Below are positions 61,079 through 64,000 of a stretch of 64,000 nucleotides of DNA, piece by piece; position 1 is the first letter of the stretch; every line of letters starts with the position of its first letter. Source of the DNA: Pseudomonas sp. SL4(2022) (GTDB lineage: Bacteria; Pseudomonadota; Gammaproteobacteria; Pseudomonadales; Pseudomonadaceae); NCBI RefSeq assembly GCF_026625725.1, contig NZ_CP113060.1:2982001-3046000 (forward strand), in the 5' to 3' direction. Position numbers and translations under genes: made by a program. The notes under the pieces are model-generated. The model saw only the letters and a program-made list of their open reading frames with translations. It was not told the DNA's origin and made no database searches.

Positions 61079-61105
61079 ATAATGCTCTTTCTGAATATCC
61101 ATTAT
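61079..61105. promoter_or_regulatory. Candidate LysR binding site
   Basis: ATAATG (61079-61084) and CATTAT (61100-61105) are perfect arms 15 bases apart, adjoining the LysR start codon in the divergent promoter. The form T-N11-A with wider symmetry fits a LysR recognition site. Confidence 0.55.
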
Positions 61106-61158
61106 CGGAATGATCTGGCCGCGCCTAGACTGCTGTCAATCTGCACAGGAGTTATGCC

Positions 61159-62268
61159 GTGGCCTATAACAATGACAATGCCCAGGCTTTCCGCACACGT
61201 TATCGGGATGCCATCCACCCGCTGTACAACCCCTGGCTGCATGCCGCCTTTGTGCTGGCCTACGGCCTGACCTGCATCGGCCTGCTGTGGCGCACGCTGG
61301 ACGCAGTGGCGCCCTGGCAGTGGCTGCTGGTACCGCTGACTCTGGTGTTCTTCAGCTGGGGCGAGTATCAGGTGCACAAGCGCCTGGGGCACAACAAGAC
61401 GCGCTTCGGCCAGCTGTTCTACAAGCGTCACACGGGTGATCACCACAGCTTTTTCGTCGAAGGCCAGATGCGCTACGAGACACCGCGTGATTGGCGGGTG
61501 ATCCTCTTTCCGGCCTGGCTGATCGTGCTCTACAGCCTGCCGCTGCTGGGTATCTGGTGGGTGCTGGCGCACCTCGACGGCAACCTGGCGGCGCTGTTCG
61601 CCGGCAGCATGCTGCTGGGGTATATGAGCTATGAAGTGGTGCACGCCTGCGAGCATCTACCGGCCGAGCACCCCGTCGCGCGGTTGCCGTGGATTCGCCA
61701 GATGCGCCGCCTGCATGCGCTGCACCATCGCCGTGAGCTGATGCATGCGCGCAACTTTGGCATCGTCCATCCATTGATGGACTGGTTGTACGGCACCCTG
61801 CACTGGGAACCAGAGCCGACGTACCAGCAGAACCGCCAGCAGCATCGCATTCGCCTCACCCGCCCGGCGGATGACGTGCTGAGTTATGCCGCTGCGCCGG
61901 TGCATTGGCCCGAATGGCATCCATCCTCACTGCGCATCTATGGTCGAGAGGGTGCATTGCTCGCCGGTGAGGTATTTGAGGAAGACATTCACGCCGGTGG
62001 CCGCGCCGGGCATCTGCGCTGGGATGTACTCGACTACCAGCCGGCGCGTCGCTGGCAGGCCAGCGCTCGTGGTGATCACGGTCTGGCGCTGCTGCTGACT
62101 TATGAATGTGTGGAGGTAGAGGGCGGTTGCGAGTTTGTCCGCACTCTGGAATACGGCTTCGACGGTGTGCTGATGCGTTTGGCCAATCGTCTGCTGCTAA
62201 GCCGGCGCATTGAGCGCGAATCCCAGGCCTCAATGCAGGCGCTGCGCGTGGTGCTGGAGCGCAGCTAA
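61159..62268 (+). CDS. Fatty acid hydroxylase/sterol desaturase fused to an SRPBCC domain
   Basis: A 369-residue fusion. Residues about 1-215 form a membrane-bound di-iron hydroxylase with about four helices and the histidine boxes HKRLGH, HTGDHH, HACEH and HALHHRREL. Residues about 230-369 form a soluble START/SRPBCC-like hydrophobic-ligand domain (APVHWPEWHPSSLRIYG at its start, ending in a long helix). The hydroxylase part should oxidise a lipid; the SRPBCC part may hold or present the substrate (inference). Start GTG 61159 with AGGAG upstream. Regulated, probably, by the divergent LysR protein. Confidence 0.85.
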   Translation: MAYNNDNAQAFRTRYRDAIHPLYNPWLHAAFVLAYGLTCIGLLWRTLDAVAPWQWLLVPLTLVFFSWGEYQVHKRLGHNKTRFGQLFYKRHTGDHHSFFVEGQMRYETPRDWRVILFPAWLIVLYSLPLLGIWWVLAHLDGNLAALFAGSMLLGYMSYEVVHACEHLPAEHPVARLPWIRQMRRLHALHHRRELMHARNFGIVHPLMDWLYGTLHWEPEPTYQQNRQQHRIRLTRPADDVLSYAAAPVHWPEWHPSSLRIYGREGALLAGEVFEEDIHAGGRAGHLRWDVLDYQPARRWQASARGDHGLALLLTYECVEVEGGCEFVRTLEYGFDGVLMRLANRLLLSRRIERESQASMQALRVVLERS

Positions 62269-62284
62269 CCTGCGGGGTGATGAC

Positions 62285-63037
62285 TCAGGGGGCGGGCGTC
62301 AGCGCCTGTTCCTGACGCTCACGCACCCAGAACACCGTGGCGCCGGCCACGGCTGCCGGCATCATCAGGATATTCAGCCCCGGCACCAGCAGGGCGGCGT
62401 AGGTGATGCCGCCAAAGCCCAGGCTCTGCCAGCGCTTCTCCCGCAGCCAGGCGAGCATGTCGTCCCAGCTCATCTTGTTGTTGTCCGCCGGGTAGTCGAT
62501 GTACTGAATCGCCATCATCCACACGCCAAACAGCAGCCACAGTGGCGCGGCGATCAGGTTGACCACCGGGATAAAACTCAGGATTAGCAGGCCAATGGCG
62601 CGCGGCAGAAAGTAGCCCAGCTTGCGCATCTCGCGGCTCAGGGTGCGCGGCACCATGGCGGTCAGTTCAGCCAGGCTGAAGGGCGGAAAATCATCCTGGC
62701 CGCGCACTACGACTTCGACCTTCTCAGCGAGAAAACCGTTAAACGGCGCGGCAATGATATTGGCCAGCAGGGTGAAGGTGAAAAACACCATCAGCAGTAC
62801 CAGCACCACAAACAATGGCCACAGCACGTATTCAAGAAAGCTCAGCCAACTCGGCAGGCTGGGCATAAAGGTCTCGACCCAGCCACTGAACTGCTGCATG
62901 GAAACCACAATCAGCGCAGTAAACAGGATCAGGTTGATCGTCAGCGGCAGCAGCACAAACAGCCGCAGGCCGGGGCTAAGGACCAGTTTCAGGCCTTCGC
63001 TGAGGTATTGCGGGCCGGTCAGCACGGGCGCGTGCAT
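62285..63037 (-). CDS. cysZ: Sulfate transporter CysZ
   Basis: A 250-residue inner-membrane protein with four or more hydrophobic segments: about 25-50, 65-95, 145-175 and 205-235. It contains the CysZ family features [25 protein letters not shown] and [13 protein letters not shown]. CysZ mediates sulfate uptake for cysteine synthesis. It is convergent with the hydroxylase fusion and divergent from trxB, the neighbourhood seen in other Pseudomonas. Its presence contrasts with the ruined cysD elsewhere in the window. Confidence 0.92.
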   Translation of the reverse strand: MHAPVLTGPQYLSEGLKLVLSPGLRLFVLLPLTINLILFTALIVVSMQQFSGWVETFMPSLPSWLSFLEYVLWPLFVVLVLLMVFFTFTLLANIIAAPFNGFLAEKVEVVVRGQDDFPPFSLAELTAMVPRTLSREMRKLGYFLPRAIGLLILSFIPVVNLIAAPLWLLFGVWMMAIQYIDYPADNNKMSWDDMLAWLREKRWQSLGFGGITYAALLVPGLNILMMPAAVAGATVFWVRERQEQALTPAP

Positions 63038-63250
63038 GGGAGGCGTCTCCAGGAGGTTGAAGTCGCGCCGACCTTACCGGCTTTGTGTGGCAGGTGAAAG
63101 CCTCTGCAACGGGCGCTAACGATTGTCTGTCGGTGTCATAGCGCTTGCCTATACAAGGTATTGGCAAAGCATATTTCCGCCGTGCGTCGGGCAGGCATAG
63201 GCTGCGCGGCATCCCTTTGTGGGGCTTTCGACCTTACTGCCTTCCCCTAG

Positions 63251-64000
<750 letters not shown>

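Overview
The window is a GC-rich bacterial chromosome segment, almost certainly from Pseudomonas in the broad sense. Reasons: Pseudomonas-type REP sequences, the gluQ-dksA pair, a two-component/DsbD/TlpA/DsbG block of the kind found at PA2476-PA2480 in P. aeruginosa, a KAS III/ECF sigma/zinc-finger trio like PA3286-PA3284, and the cysZ/trxB pair. No rRNA, tRNA, CRISPR array or prophage was recognised. The sequence starts inside a glutamine-synthetase-family gene and ends inside trxB.

Region 1 (1-12 kb) is mostly housekeeping: a glutamine-synthetase-like tail followed by an aldehyde dehydrogenase and an iron alcohol dehydrogenase; a Gld-type ABC exporter of three genes closed by a terminator; a small tautomerase; a cold-shock protein; and the helicase hrpA, which has a REP sequence embedded in its reading frame.

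Region 2 (12-24 kb) is accessory and rearranged. Two almost identical IS1182-family elements lie in inverted orientation around a 6.5 kb block: a sensor kinase and regulator, divergently dsbD, a membrane-anchored TlpA-like protein, dsbG, and a BdcA-like reductase. The block is bounded inside both IS copies by the same 17 bp. To the right, a 5'-truncated cysD abuts a 5'-truncated cyclophilin-like gene, the scar of a deletion. To the left, an orphan substrate-binding-protein gene lies between two copies of a roughly 65 bp repeat.

Region 3 (24-46 kb) holds trmK, a GST, a HIT protein, a lipoprotein, a LysR/SDR divergent pair, a flavin monooxygenase, a large M48 metallopeptidase, a MarR-MATE efflux operon, a LysE exporter with a substrate-binding protein, the KAS III/ECF/zinc-finger operon, two tandem Crp/Fnr paralogues, a REC-PAS-GGDEF-EAL protein, and phosphoglucomutase flanked by matching hairpins.

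Region 4 (46-64 kb) is dominated by an 8.5 kb cyclic beta-1,2-glucan synthase gene, followed by gluQ, a MITE-like palindromic element, dksA, an aminotransferase overlapping sfsA, a GT4 glycosyltransferase, a LysR gene divergent from a fatty-acid-hydroxylase/SRPBCC fusion, cysZ and trxB.

The strongest leads are the IS-bounded redox block with symmetrical regulator boxes in its divergent promoter, the cysD/cyclophilin deletion scar, the REP-derived insertion in hrpA, the hydroxylase-SRPBCC fusion, the cyclic glucan synthase downstream of gluQ, and several uncharacterised palindromic repeats. Family assignments come from reading the proteins; no database search was run.
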